Assembly: GCA_964342305.1 (NCBI GenBank)
Contig: CAYFGK010000171.1
Span: 1-10,300, forward strand
DNA from: DT-110 sp964342305
Lineage (GTDB): Bacteria; Bacteroidota; Bacteroidia; Chitinophagales; Saprospiraceae
Length of the DNA: 10,300 bases
Direction: 5' to 3'
Part shown: positions 1 through 6,240 of the stretch, piece after piece
Layout: each line of letters opens with the position of its first letter
Position numbering within the stretch: position 1 is the stretch's first letter
Translations under genes and position numbers: made by a program
The notes under the pieces: model-generated
Seen by the model: the letters and a program-made list of their open reading frames with translations, nothing else
Told to the model about the DNA's origin: nothing
The model's database searches: none

Positions 1-112
1 ACGAAGTGGTTTTGCTCCGCAGTACTTCGTGCTGGGACACCAAACCACTTCGAGTCGAGTATATACTCGCGTGAACAGGTTGGTCAAAGCCCAAACCTTT
101 TCGGAAGCGGTA
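1..112. repeat. Three-hairpin intergenic repeat, copy 1 (left edge cut by window)
   Basis: This is a dispersed, structured repeat that recurs at 8271-8370. It has three successive inverted repeats. Arm 2-12 (CGAAGTGGTTT) pairs with 42-52. Positions 56-69 are a perfect 14-nt palindrome (CGAGTATATACTCG). An imperfect stem lies at about 74-101, ending in AAACCTTTT. The element closes with TTCGGAAGCGGTA (100-112), identical to the other copy. This copy has about 21 extra bases (13-33) in the first hairpin. The extra bases contain ACTTCGT (24-30), which can pair with ACGAAGT (1-7) as an alternative stem. The left end lies outside the window. No ORF is encoded. It resembles REP- or MITE-type elements, but no transposase is visible. 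Confidence 0.8.
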
Positions 113-227
113 TTAATAGTTTATTGAAATCTGCTTCACTCTGTAGCAGCAAAATCATTGACCGAGGATAGCAGGTATAAACAAGGATGGGACTTACAGT
201 ATTTGACCTGCCTTCAAAAAATACAGC

Positions 228-695
228 ATGAGTAATACACAAGTAATACACCACTTCTACGCCGCCTTTTCCCAGGGAAATGCCGAAGAAATGGTCGCCT
301 GCTACCATCCGGAGGTGGTTTTTACCGATCCGGCGTTCGGCACGCTGAAAGGAGATCGGGCCTGTGCTATGTGGCGGATGCTGTTATCGAGAAAAGAAGC
401 CAGTCCTACCATAAGCTTTTCCGATGTTGCAGCGGATGAGATCAGCGGATCCGCACAATGGGTAGCCGAATACCACTTTGGTCCGAAGAAACGCAAGGTG
501 ATTAACCACGTGTCGGCCACCTTTTCCTTCCGGGATGGCAAAATCATCCAACACACCGATACGTTCAACCTCTGGAAATGGTCCCGACAGGCGCTGGGAC
601 CGGTAGGGTACGTAATCGGTTGGACGCCCTATATGAAAAAGAACATCCAGCGGATGACCAATAAAAGATTGGATGCTTATTCAGGTAAACGGTAA
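228..695 (+). CDS. NTF2-like / SnoaL-like domain protein
   Basis: The 155-residue protein fits the single-domain alpha+beta cone fold of the NTF2/SnoaL (ketosteroid-isomerase-like) superfamily. Its N-terminal helix pair (residues 5-27, HHFYAAFSQGNAEEMVACY) is followed by the typical strand and turn PEVVFTDPAFGTLKG (28-42). A late beta-hairpin, ATFSFRDGKIIQHTDTFNLWKW (97-118), matches the usual F-x-DGKI-x-x-HxD pattern of the family. Asp34 and Asp111 are plausible polar pocket residues. The tail of about 35 residues (GWTPYMKKNIQRM) is longer than in minimal members. No signal peptide is seen, so it is probably cytosolic. The family includes isomerases, cyclases and non-enzymatic binders, and the substrate cannot be inferred. 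The gene stands alone between the repeat at 1-112 and a promoter-bearing gap. The ATG at 228 is the first in frame. Confidence 0.8.
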   Translation: MSNTQVIHHFYAAFSQGNAEEMVACYHPEVVFTDPAFGTLKGDRACAMWRMLLSRKEASPTISFSDVAADEISGSAQWVAEYHFGPKKRKVINHVSATFSFRDGKIIQHTDTFNLWKWSRQALGPVGYVIGWTPYMKKNIQRMTNKRLDAYSGKR

Positions 696-722
696 GTGGA
701 TGAGACTACACACCAGTGCCTG

Positions 723-756
723 TTTGTTGTGAAAGCCGCAAAATCTTATAATCTTG
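723..756 (+). promoter_or_regulatory. Candidate Bacteroidota-type promoter for the lipoprotein-VOC operon
   Basis: TTTG at 723-726 and TAATCTTG at 749-756 are separated by 22 nt. They match the Bacteroidota -33 TTTG and -7 TAnnTTTG boxes, with one mismatch in the -7 box. Transcription would start near 763, leaving a leader of about 70 nt. That leader contains a nested inverted repeat at 789-813 (CGATG/CATCG enclosing GATCC/GGATC). This is a sequence match only. Confidence 0.3.
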
Positions 757-833
757 GTCGTCTTTAAGTCGATGCGTAACCGTTCTTGCGATGATCCTAG
801 GGATCGGGCATCGGTAACTACTAAAATACCCGC

Positions 834-1658
834 ATGAGGTCGAAAATCTTTCCATGTTTTCTGCTGGTCTTATTCATCGTTGGTTGTCAACCCTCTGAGG
901 AGGTCGCTCCGAAAGACTATGAATTAGTGCCCGATGACGATGGGATACTGGTTGAAAAATTTGATTCCACCAATACCGATGAGAACCGGTACAATAAAAA
1001 CAATACCATATTCAAAGTAGGGACCTCGTTCAAGTATGATTTTGAACATCTGACACCTGCCGGGGAGGTAACGTATTTTAAAATCAATGAAGACCAGAAA
1101 GGCTGGATCTTTGTTGATGCGGAAGCAACTGATTCGTTGGTCGTAAAATCAGTGGTCATCGACGTAATAAATGGTAACCCGATGGCTCAGTTTCTTCCGG
1201 ATTACAATCAAACCGTTATTGCCTATATGCTCGTTGAAGGAATTCCGTTTTCCATGTCCGGGGTGATCGAGAATGAGGCCAGTGTCTGGATGCACCCACC
1301 CCGTGAACACTATTTCAAGATCCTGGAATTAAACCCTTTTCCCTACATTAAGGCACCTTACGAGGTTGGAACCACCTGGACCTGGGATCTGGCTATCGGA
1401 AGCAGCTGGGCAGACGAGCGATGGAAAACCTGGGAAGGAGTAATTGAAAACAAATACCAGTACGAAATAACCGATCAGGTGACCCTGGAAACGGACATGG
1501 GAGACTTGGATTGTTTCGTGATCGAATCCTCGGCGGAAAGCCGGATCGGTGAGACTGCTTTAACTGCCTATTTCCATCCCGAATATGGGTTTGTCCGACT
1601 GAACTATACCAATATTGATGGAAGTAAAACCAATCTGGTATTAACAGAAAAGCTATGA
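834..1658 (+). CDS. Secreted lipoprotein of unknown function
   Basis: The 274-residue protein has a clear lipoprotein signal peptide. Residues 1-17 are a short basic and hydrophobic stretch ending in LFIVG, followed by the lipobox Cys18. The mature N-terminus starts CQPSEEVAPKDYE. An acid-rich start like this resembles the surface-export signals known for some Bacteroidota lipoproteins, so surface exposure is possible (inference). The rest is beta-rich: FKVGTSFKYDFEHLTPAGEVTY (61-82), YEVGTTWTWD (176-185) and a C-terminal part with alternating strands (AYFHPEYGFVRLNYTNIDGS). The repeated VGTxWxY/W pattern resembles beta-sandwich domains in Bacteroidota envelope proteins. I do not recognise a named family. 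Its stop codon overlaps the next start (ATGA, 1655-1658), which suggests co-translation with the VOC gene. Confidence 0.85.
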   Translation: MRSKIFPCFLLVLFIVGCQPSEEVAPKDYELVPDDDGILVEKFDSTNTDENRYNKNNTIFKVGTSFKYDFEHLTPAGEVTYFKINEDQKGWIFVDAEATDSLVVKSVVIDVINGNPMAQFLPDYNQTVIAYMLVEGIPFSMSGVIENEASVWMHPPREHYFKILELNPFPYIKAPYEVGTTWTWDLAIGSSWADERWKTWEGVIENKYQYEITDQVTLETDMGDLDCFVIESSAESRIGETALTAYFHPEYGFVRLNYTNIDGSKTNLVLTEKL

Positions 1659-2062
1659 ACGACCACAACCCATTTACCGACTCCGCCCTGACCACTATCC
1701 TGGTCGTTTCTGATATGGAACAATCCAAAGCCTTTTACACGGAGGTGTTAGGAGCAAAAATATTCCGGGAATACGGGGGCGACTCCCTGGTCCTGGAGTT
1801 TTTAGGAAACTGGCTCTTGCTGGTAACTCCGGGAGGCCCCACAGAGGATAAACCGGATACGCACTTCGTCGTTCCGGCCGATAAGGATCAGGTAAGTCAC
1901 GCTTTCACGATCCGGGTGAAAGACTGCCAGCAGTCGTACGACACCCTAAAGGGTAGGGGAGCTGATTTTCTCACACCTCCTCATACCAGAGGTGCCGAAA
2001 CCCGATGTTTCTTCCGCGATCCGGATGGACATCTGTTTGAGATCAGCGAGTATAGAGGGTAG
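1655..2062 (+). CDS. VOC-family (glyoxalase/bleomycin-resistance fold) protein
   Basis: The 135-residue protein is the usual size for a single vicinal-oxygen-chelate unit with two beta-alpha-beta-beta-beta modules. Module 1 is LTTILVVSDMEQSKAFY plus TEVLGAKIFREYGGDSLVLEF (residues 12-49). Module 2 is FTIRVKDCQQSYDTLKGRGADF (84-105), ending in the hallmark FRDPDGHLFEISEY (120-133), in which Glu129 sits at the usual C-terminal metal-ligand position. The usual first ligand position (His, Gln or Glu seven residues before the SD of strand 1) appears to be Thr13. Canonical metal chelation may therefore be absent or altered. Members include lyases, dioxygenases and drug-binding proteins, and the sequence does not tell which applies. 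There is no signal peptide, so it is cytosolic although coupled by a 4-nt ATGA overlap to an exported lipoprotein gene. Confidence 0.85.
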   Translation: MNDHNPFTDSALTTILVVSDMEQSKAFYTEVLGAKIFREYGGDSLVLEFLGNWLLLVTPGGPTEDKPDTHFVVPADKDQVSHAFTIRVKDCQQSYDTLKGRGADFLTPPHTRGAETRCFFRDPDGHLFEISEYRG

Positions 2063-2126
2063 TAGTCACTGAAAACTATTTTCGTTCCCAAAAGATGATG
2101 TTACCTGAATGATAACCAGACTTTTG

Positions 2127-2161
2127 GTCCACGGCCCACGGCCCACGGTTCACGGTTCTTA
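2127..2161. repeat. Heptanucleotide array 1 (CACGGCC/CACGGTT)
   Basis: Four consecutive 7-nt units lie at 2130-2157: CACGGCC, CACGGCC, CACGGTT, CACGGTT. A related partial unit (GTC) precedes them and a decayed one follows. No mirrored arm is present here. The array lies 65 nt after the VOC stop codon. The unit sequence differs from those of the other 7-nt arrays in this window, but the period is the same. Confidence 0.75.
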
Positions 2162-2168
2162 GCCTCAA

Positions 2169-2202
2169 CCTTCCATGCCTGCCGTAACGGAGTGCAGGAA
2201 GG
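2169..2202 (+). other. Inverted repeat in intergenic region
   Basis: CCTTCC (2169-2174) pairs with GGAAGG (2197-2202). Inside, TGC (2176-2178) can pair with GCA (2194-2196) and CCG with CGG around a TAA loop. No T-run follows, so this is not a canonical terminator. The rest of the 278-bp gap (2063-2339) holds a small AGGAC/GTCCT hairpin at 2284-2296 and a weak TATCTTCT at about 2313-2320 that could be a -7 box for the gene at 2340. Otherwise nothing is recognisable. Confidence 0.4.
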
Positions 2203-2339
2203 AACCTTTGCTCTAAAAAGTGTTGGTTTTCTATGCCTTACAAGAGGTGTTGCAAAAAGGGCAAAATCTTCACAATGCGATGAAGGACGGTGTCCTAATC
2301 GCCCCATTTCCCGTATCTTCTGCCGTAAAACAACCACCT

Positions 2340-2786
2340 ATGCGCCTACTCTACAGCTTTTTCGCCATGTTACTGGCTTGTAGCCTGCACGCTCAGGAAA
2401 CGCCGGAGGAAATCGTAACTGCCTTTTTCAACACTCTGCAAACTGAGAACTCCGATGCAGCGCTGGATCAGTTGTACGCCACCAATCCCTGGATGTCGAA
2501 GAATATGGAATCCATCCAGAGCCTGAAAGAACAAATGGCCGGTCTGACGGAGGACTTCGTCGGCACCATGCACGGGTACGATCTGATCGTCGAGAAATCC
2601 CTCACCGACCGCTACCGGCTCCTCAGCTACCTGGCCCGGTACGACCGCCAGCCCATTCGGTTTACCTTCCAGTTCTACCGGCCCGCCGATACCTGGAAGA
2701 TCTACAGCTTCAAATACGACGGTAGCCTCGACGATGAACTGGAAGAGGCAGCGAAGATGTATTTTTTGGATCTGGAACCGAAGTAG
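2340..2786 (+). CDS. Small secreted protein, possibly NTF2-like
   Basis: The ATG at 2340 is preferred because it starts a textbook Sec signal peptide, MRLLYSFFAMLLACSLHAQ, with cleavage expected near residue 19. The frame is open upstream to an ATG at 2220, but those 40 residues would bury the signal peptide. The mature protein of about 129 residues begins ETPEEIVTAFFNTLQTENSDAALDQLYA. This is the opening helix pattern common in periplasmic NTF2-like and DUF-type stress proteins of Bacteroidota. It then shows an amphipathic helix (MSKNMESIQSLKEQM) and beta-strands (YRLLSYLARYD, RFTFQFYRP, WKIYSFKYD). That order fits an NTF2-like cone, but I cannot assign a named family. A Cys at residue 14 is followed by SLHAQ rather than a typical lipobox context, so secretion in soluble form is more likely. 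It converges on the cytochrome gene, separated only by the 7-nt array at 2791-2888. Confidence 0.75.
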   Translation: MRLLYSFFAMLLACSLHAQETPEEIVTAFFNTLQTENSDAALDQLYATNPWMSKNMESIQSLKEQMAGLTEDFVGTMHGYDLIVEKSLTDRYRLLSYLARYDRQPIRFTFQFYRPADTWKIYSFKYDGSLDDELEEAAKMYFLDLEPK

Positions 2787-2790
2787 TCTA

Positions 2791-2888
2791 CAGTAGGCAG
2801 TCTTCAGTTGGCAGTGTGCAGTGTGCAGTGGGCAGTAGGCAGTCTTCAGTGAGATTTCTGCCAACTGCGAACTGCCAACTGCCAACTG
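2791..2888. repeat. Heptanucleotide array 2, mirrored (CAGTNNN), between convergent genes
   Basis: Nine head-to-tail 7-nt units of form CAGT+3 run without a break from 2791 to 2853: agg, ctt, tgg, gtg, gtg, ggg, agg, ctt, gag. A 7-nt spacer follows (2854-2860). Four units in opposite orientation come next (CCAACTG, CGAACTG, CCAACTG, CCAACTG; 2861-2888). The two sides can form a long imperfect hairpin. A 14-nt pair of units (CAGTAGGCAGTCTT) occurs twice (2791, 2833). The array begins 4 nt after the plus-strand stop codon and ends 1 nt before the minus-strand stop codon, so it fills the convergent gap and probably acts as a bidirectional terminator or 3'-end stabiliser (inference). Confidence 0.85.
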
Positions 2889-2889
2889 A

Positions 2890-3339
2890 CTAGTAGGAGT
2901 AGGGCGCGTAGTAGTCAGACGGCGTTTCCACATCGTATTCCGACTGCAGGAACGTTACAATGTTGACCAGTTCACTGACGAACATGACCTCGTTGTACTT
3001 GGTCATGGGCGATACGTCGGCGTTCTCCGCTGCGTACAGGTTCGACATTTTGTGCGATGGATTGATAATGGAGGTAACCAGTTCACCGTATGATTTTTGT
3101 GTGGCTACTTCTCCGCCCAGAGGCACGTGCAGGTTCTCGTCGGTGCCGGCCCATTCGATGTCGCCCACATGGTGACATTCATTACAGCCGAGCCGGACAA
3201 ATGCTGCTTTACCGTCTTCAATCTCTCCTTCCGGCAACGCAAATCCGCGTCCCTGTTGGTTGCACCCCACCAGAGCTATAAGCCCCAGCACGAAGAGCAC
3301 CCCCAGAATGCGATTTTTCAGGTTTGATTTGGTGTACAT
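2890..3339 (-). CDS. Lipoprotein monohaem cytochrome c
   Basis: The 149-residue protein has a lipoprotein signal (NRILGVLFVLGLIALVGC) with lipobox Cys26, so it should be membrane-anchored facing the periplasm or beyond. The single haem-binding motif is C52-N-E-C55-H56, preceded by the typical helix EDGKAAFVRLGCNECHHVG (41-59). The probable distal axial ligand is Met112 in SPMTKYNEVM, followed by the C-terminal helix VSELVNIVTFLQSEYDV usual in class I c-type cytochromes. Spacing and order fit a small electron-carrier domain; the partner oxidase or reductase is not in the window. It lies downstream of uspA on the same strand, but the two are separated by 117 bp containing a large hairpin array, so separate expression is likely. 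The C-terminal tail (TPSDYYAPYSY) is unusually Tyr-rich. Confidence 0.9.
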   Translation of the reverse strand: MYTKSNLKNRILGVLFVLGLIALVGCNQQGRGFALPEGEIEDGKAAFVRLGCNECHHVGDIEWAGTDENLHVPLGGEVATQKSYGELVTSIINPSHKMSNLYAAENADVSPMTKYNEVMFVSELVNIVTFLQSEYDVETPSDYYAPYSY

Positions 3340-3344
3340 GATAA

Positions 3345-3383
3345 CTTGGTTTTTGAGTTAAAAATGGGCTCTTGCAAACCAAG
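3345..3383 (-). promoter_or_regulatory. Inverted repeat upstream of the cytochrome c start
   Basis: CTTGGTTT (3345-3352) and AAACCAAG (3376-3383) form a perfect 8-bp inverted repeat with 23 nt between the arms. It starts 5 bp upstream of the cytochrome start codon. It may be a 5'-leader hairpin or an operator spanning the promoter. No convincing TAnnTTTG box was found here. Confidence 0.3.
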
Positions 3384-3393
3384 AAAGGTAATC

Positions 3394-3464
3394 AGGTTAG
3401 AGGTTTGAGGTTTGAGGTTAGGGCAGAGGTTACCTCACACCTCAAACCTCACACCTCTAACCTG
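3394..3464. repeat. Heptanucleotide array 3, mirrored (AGGTTTG / ACCTCAC)
   Basis: The left arm has four 7-nt units: AGGTTAG, AGGTTTG, AGGTTTG, AGGTTAG (3394-3421), followed by a decayed unit. The right arm has the mirrored units ACCTCAC, ACCTCAA, ACCTCAC, ACCTCTA and ACCTG (3432-3464). The arms pair over about 28 bp with few mismatches around a loop of roughly 10-14 nt. On the minus strand it follows directly from uspA. The uspA stop codon TAG (3457-3459) and its last two sense codons lie inside the right arm. It probably serves as the uspA transcript 3' hairpin (inference). Confidence 0.85.
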
Positions 3465-4299
3465 TTATGTGGTATATCATCAGGGGCAACTTCGTCGTCA
3501 GGGCCATTTTGCGACTTTGGCTTTTGTGGAAGAACCGCTCCCAGAAAGAACGCTGGGGGGTGGCCATCACGACCAGATCAATGCCGTGCTCGATCGCGTA
3601 ATTGCTGATGGTCTCGGGAATGTCCTCACCGGGCACCTCCTCCATAGTGAAGGAGAATTCGGGGACCCCGTCCTCGAACAGTTCTTCGAAAAGTTCCGCT
3701 TTTGTTTTTTTGAAGGCATCCTTGTCCTCATCTTCCGCTACGTGGAGGAAGTGGATGTTGGCCTCGAGATCGGCATTGATCTCCATTAGTTGCTCAATGG
3801 CCTCTTCATCAACCGATTCGTAATTGACGGCGTAGACAATTTGTTTGATCTCTTTGAAGGAAACACCCTTGGGGACCAACACTGTCGGACAGTTAGCCCG
3901 CTTGGCCACATTGCTGGACACACTGCCAAACCAGCGGTCAAGTACATCCGTTGCGCCCTTGGTGCCCATTACGATCAAATCGTAATCCTGGGACAATTTC
4001 ACGATCTCGTCGGCGGGGAAACCGATGATCAGTTCCTGGGTAATTCGCACCTCCCGACTTAGTTCGGGTTGACATTCTGCTTTGCATTCCTCCACGAATT
4101 CGGTGAGCTGTTTTTCCCGCATCCGGACATATTCCGGGATGGGGGGTACTACGTTGGGGTATTCGGCCTCTACCGCAGGGGTGTACAGGTGTACCACGTG
4201 AATACTGGCTTCCTCGTGGGGTACCGCCCATTTCTGAGCATACACCAGTGCCTGGCGGGCAGTGACCGAAAAATCAGTAGGGACTAAGATCCTTTTCAT
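3457..4299 (-). CDS. Universal stress protein, tandem UspA domains
   Basis: The 280-residue protein has two Usp domains, the usual size for tandem-type members. Domain 1 (residues 1-143) opens with MKRILVPTDFS, whose Asp9 contacts the nucleotide in the family. It carries an intact ATP-binding motif GX2GX9GS: G112-TK-G115, nine residues, then G125-S126, leading to NCPTVLVPKG. Domain 2 (about 150-280) keeps the fold pattern (QIVYAVNYESVDEEAIEQL, HGIDLVVMATPQ) but has lost the Gly-rich loop, with a basic and aromatic stretch (RSFWERFFHKSQSRKM) in its place. Only the first domain is therefore expected to bind ATP. It is cytosolic, and the family is associated with energy-limitation and redox stress. 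The gene is divergent from pgi. Its 3' end runs into heptanucleotide array 3. Confidence 0.92.
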   Translation of the reverse strand: MKRILVPTDFSVTARQALVYAQKWAVPHEEASIHVVHLYTPAVEAEYPNVVPPIPEYVRMREKQLTEFVEECKAECQPELSREVRITQELIIGFPADEIVKLSQDYDLIVMGTKGATDVLDRWFGSVSSNVAKRANCPTVLVPKGVSFKEIKQIVYAVNYESVDEEAIEQLMEINADLEANIHFLHVAEDEDKDAFKKTKAELFEELFEDGVPEFSFTMEEVPGEDIPETISNYAIEHGIDLVVMATPQRSFWERFFHKSQSRKMALTTKLPLMIYHITG

Positions 4300-4331
4300 G
4301 TATTGGTTTTATTGGTTTTGCTTATTACCTA

Positions 4332-4362
4332 AAAATGTACTCTCCTTTTTGCCGGAAGGCAA
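4332..4362 (-). promoter_or_regulatory. Candidate promoter of the uspA gene
   Basis: On the minus strand, TACATTTT (complement of 4332-4339) matches TAnnTTTG at seven of eight positions. A TTG (complement of 4360-4362) lies 20 nt upstream, as expected for a -33 box. The predicted leader is about 25 nt. A TTGCC/GGCAA hairpin (4349-4362) overlaps the spacer and could be an operator. Confidence 0.3.
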
Positions 4363-4482
4363 GCACAAAACACCGGAAATACACTGATTTTCGTCATCCC
4401 GGACCAATTGGCCTGGTTTGGAAAGCTTAGTGTAGGGTTTACACAGACTTTTGCATATTTGCAGTTCACGAAACAACGGTCT

Positions 4483-6132
4483 ATGCTCCCACGTCAAAAT
4501 CCCACCTATACCAAAGCCTGGCAAAAACTGCATGCACACTTCGAAGCCATCAGGAACCAACAGATAAAAGACTGGTTTGCTCAGGACCCGCAGCGTTTCG
4601 AGCGCATGTCATTTACCCTCGAGGATGTGCTGGTCGATATATCTAAAAACCGGATTACCGACGAAACGCTGGATCTGCTGGTGGAGCTGGCCCGGGAATG
4701 CGGGGTACCCGAAGCCACCGAGCAGATGTTTCAGGGAGTGCCCATCAACGAAACGGAAGGCCGTTCCGTTTTGCACGTCGCTTTGCGCAAGCAGGATGAT
4801 GATCCCGTTATGGTAGACGGAGAAAATGTAATGCCCGAAGTACGCCGGGTACTTGAGCGCATGCGAAACTTTAGCCAACGCATTCTGTCAGGAGCATGGA
4901 CGGGCTTTACCGGTAAGCGCATCAATACCATTGTCAATATTGGTATTGGTGGTTCTGATCTGGGGCCCTTTATGGTGACCGAGGCGTTGCGCCCGTATTG
5001 GCAGGAAGGTATGAAGGTGGATTTCGTGTCGAACGTGGATGGCTCGCACGTGTCGGAAGTGCTTAAACGTGTCGATCACGAAACTACCCTCTTCATGGTG
5101 GCCTCCAAGTCGTTCACGACCCAGGAGACCATGACCAATGCCTATTCGGCCCGCGACTGGTTTTTGGCGAAAGCCGGAGATGAGCAACACATCCCCAAAC
5201 ACTTCATCGCTCTGTCCACCAACGAGGAAGGGGTGCGTGCCTTTGGCATCGATCCCGATAATATGTTCGGTTTCTGGGACTGGGTTGGCGGACGCTATTC
5301 GCTAACTTCAGCCATCGGTCTGTCGGTCATGTGTACCATCGGCCCCGACCATTTCGATGAGTTACTGAAAGGGTTCTACGCTATGGATGAACACTTCCGG
5401 CGTACCCCCTTACGGGAAAATGTGCCCGCACTGCTCGCCCTGATCGGCATCTGGTACAACAACTTTTTCGGTGCCGAAACGGAGGCTATTTTGCCCTACG
5501 ATATGTACCTGCATCAGTTTGCTACGTATTTCCAGCAGGGTAATATGGAGAGCAATGGCAAATCGGTCGATCGCAACGGCGACCCCGTCACCTACCAAAC
5601 CGGACCCATCGTGTGGGGTGAACCGGGCACCAATGGCCAACACGCTTTTTACCAGTTGATCCATCAGGGTACCAAGCTTATTCCCTGCGATTTCATTGCA
5701 CACGCTATCAGTCACAATCCGCTTGGTGACCACCACGCTAAACTGATTTCCAACTTCTTTGCCCAGACGGAAGCGTTAATGAACGGTAAAACCGCCGATG
5801 AAGTACGATCAGAGATGCAGGCCAAAGGAGTGGATGCCGATACTATTGAACGCCTCGTACCCTTCCGGACCTTTACCGGTAACAAACCCACTAATTCCAT
5901 TTTGCTGAAAAAACTCACACCCTATACGCTGGGACAGCTGATCGCACTGTACGAACACAAGATCTTTACCCAGGGCGTGATATGGAATATCTTCAGCTTT
6001 GACCAGTGGGGCGTGGAACTGGGCAAACAGCTGGCCAACTCCATTCTGCCCGAGTTGGAAGGGGACACGGAGGTGTATTCCCACGACTCCAGCACCAACG
6101 GGCTGATTAATGCGTACAAAGCGTGGCGTTAA
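4483..6132 (+). CDS. pgi: Glucose-6-phosphate isomerase
   Basis: Catalyses the reversible conversion of glucose 6-phosphate and fructose 6-phosphate in cytosolic glycolysis and gluconeogenesis. From the ATG at 4483 the protein has 549 residues, the standard size for the long bacterial form. An in-frame ATG at 4408 would add 25 residues of no family character and would start upstream of a -7-like CATATTTG (4454-4461), so 4483 is chosen. Both family signatures are intact: DWVGGRYSLTSAIG, with Arg271, and GVIWNIFSFDQWGVELGKQ, with Lys515. The catalytic base Glu356 lies in MESNGKSV and the ring-opening His387 in GTNGQHAFYQ. The phosphate-binding strand is NIGIGGSDLGP, followed by SKSFTTQET. No defect is visible. 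It is divergent from uspA across a 183-bp gap and appears monocistronic. Confidence 0.98.
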   Translation: MLPRQNPTYTKAWQKLHAHFEAIRNQQIKDWFAQDPQRFERMSFTLEDVLVDISKNRITDETLDLLVELARECGVPEATEQMFQGVPINETEGRSVLHVALRKQDDDPVMVDGENVMPEVRRVLERMRNFSQRILSGAWTGFTGKRINTIVNIGIGGSDLGPFMVTEALRPYWQEGMKVDFVSNVDGSHVSEVLKRVDHETTLFMVASKSFTTQETMTNAYSARDWFLAKAGDEQHIPKHFIALSTNEEGVRAFGIDPDNMFGFWDWVGGRYSLTSAIGLSVMCTIGPDHFDELLKGFYAMDEHFRRTPLRENVPALLALIGIWYNNFFGAETEAILPYDMYLHQFATYFQQGNMESNGKSVDRNGDPVTYQTGPIVWGEPGTNGQHAFYQLIHQGTKLIPCDFIAHAISHNPLGDHHAKLISNFFAQTEALMNGKTADEVRSEMQAKGVDADTIERLVPFRTFTGNKPTNSILLKKLTPYTLGQLIALYEHKIFTQGVIWNIFSFDQWGVELGKQLANSILPELEGDTEVYSHDSSTNGLINAYKAWR

Positions 6133-6144
6133 AAAAATAATTCT

Positions 6145-6169
6145 GGCAAACCCAACCCTTTTCGGGAGG
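6145..6169 (+). repeat. Possible decayed fragment of the three-hairpin repeat
   Basis: GGCAAACCCAACCCTTTT followed by CGGGAGG resembles the right end of the three-hairpin element at 82-110 (GG(t)CAAAGCCCAAACCTTTT then CGGAAGCGG), with several differences. No other part of the element is present. The match is short and may be chance. The remainder of the 108-bp gap holds a CCACC/GGTGG hairpin around GGCGCC (6193-6212). Confidence 0.25.
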
Positions 6170-6240
6170 ATCGACGTCTCACTACATGACAACCACCTCA
6201 GGCGCCGGGTGGCTTTCGTAAAGAATTAAATAATAACGAG

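Noticed and set aside
2220..2339. A 40-residue N-terminal extension of the small secreted protein
   Set aside because: It would place the signal peptide internally. The extension has no family features.
2370..2933. A 187-residue minus-strand open frame containing a heptad-like peptide (QLAVGSSQLAE, TAHCQLKTAYC)
   Set aside because: The repetitive peptide is just the translation of the 7-nt array. Because 21 is a multiple of 7, such arrays stay open and give spurious proteins. The rest is antisense to the secreted protein gene.
2791..3464. CRISPR-like array
   Set aside because: Units are 7 nt with no unique spacers, and no cas genes are present.
3372..3789. Plus-strand open frames starting in the AGGTTTG array (RGLRFEVRAE)
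   Set aside because: They are array translation followed by antisense of uspA, with no independent support.
4408..4482. A 25-residue N-terminal extension of glucose-6-phosphate isomerase
   Set aside because: The ATG at 4483 gives the family-standard length, and a -7-like box at 4454-4461 would lie inside the extension.
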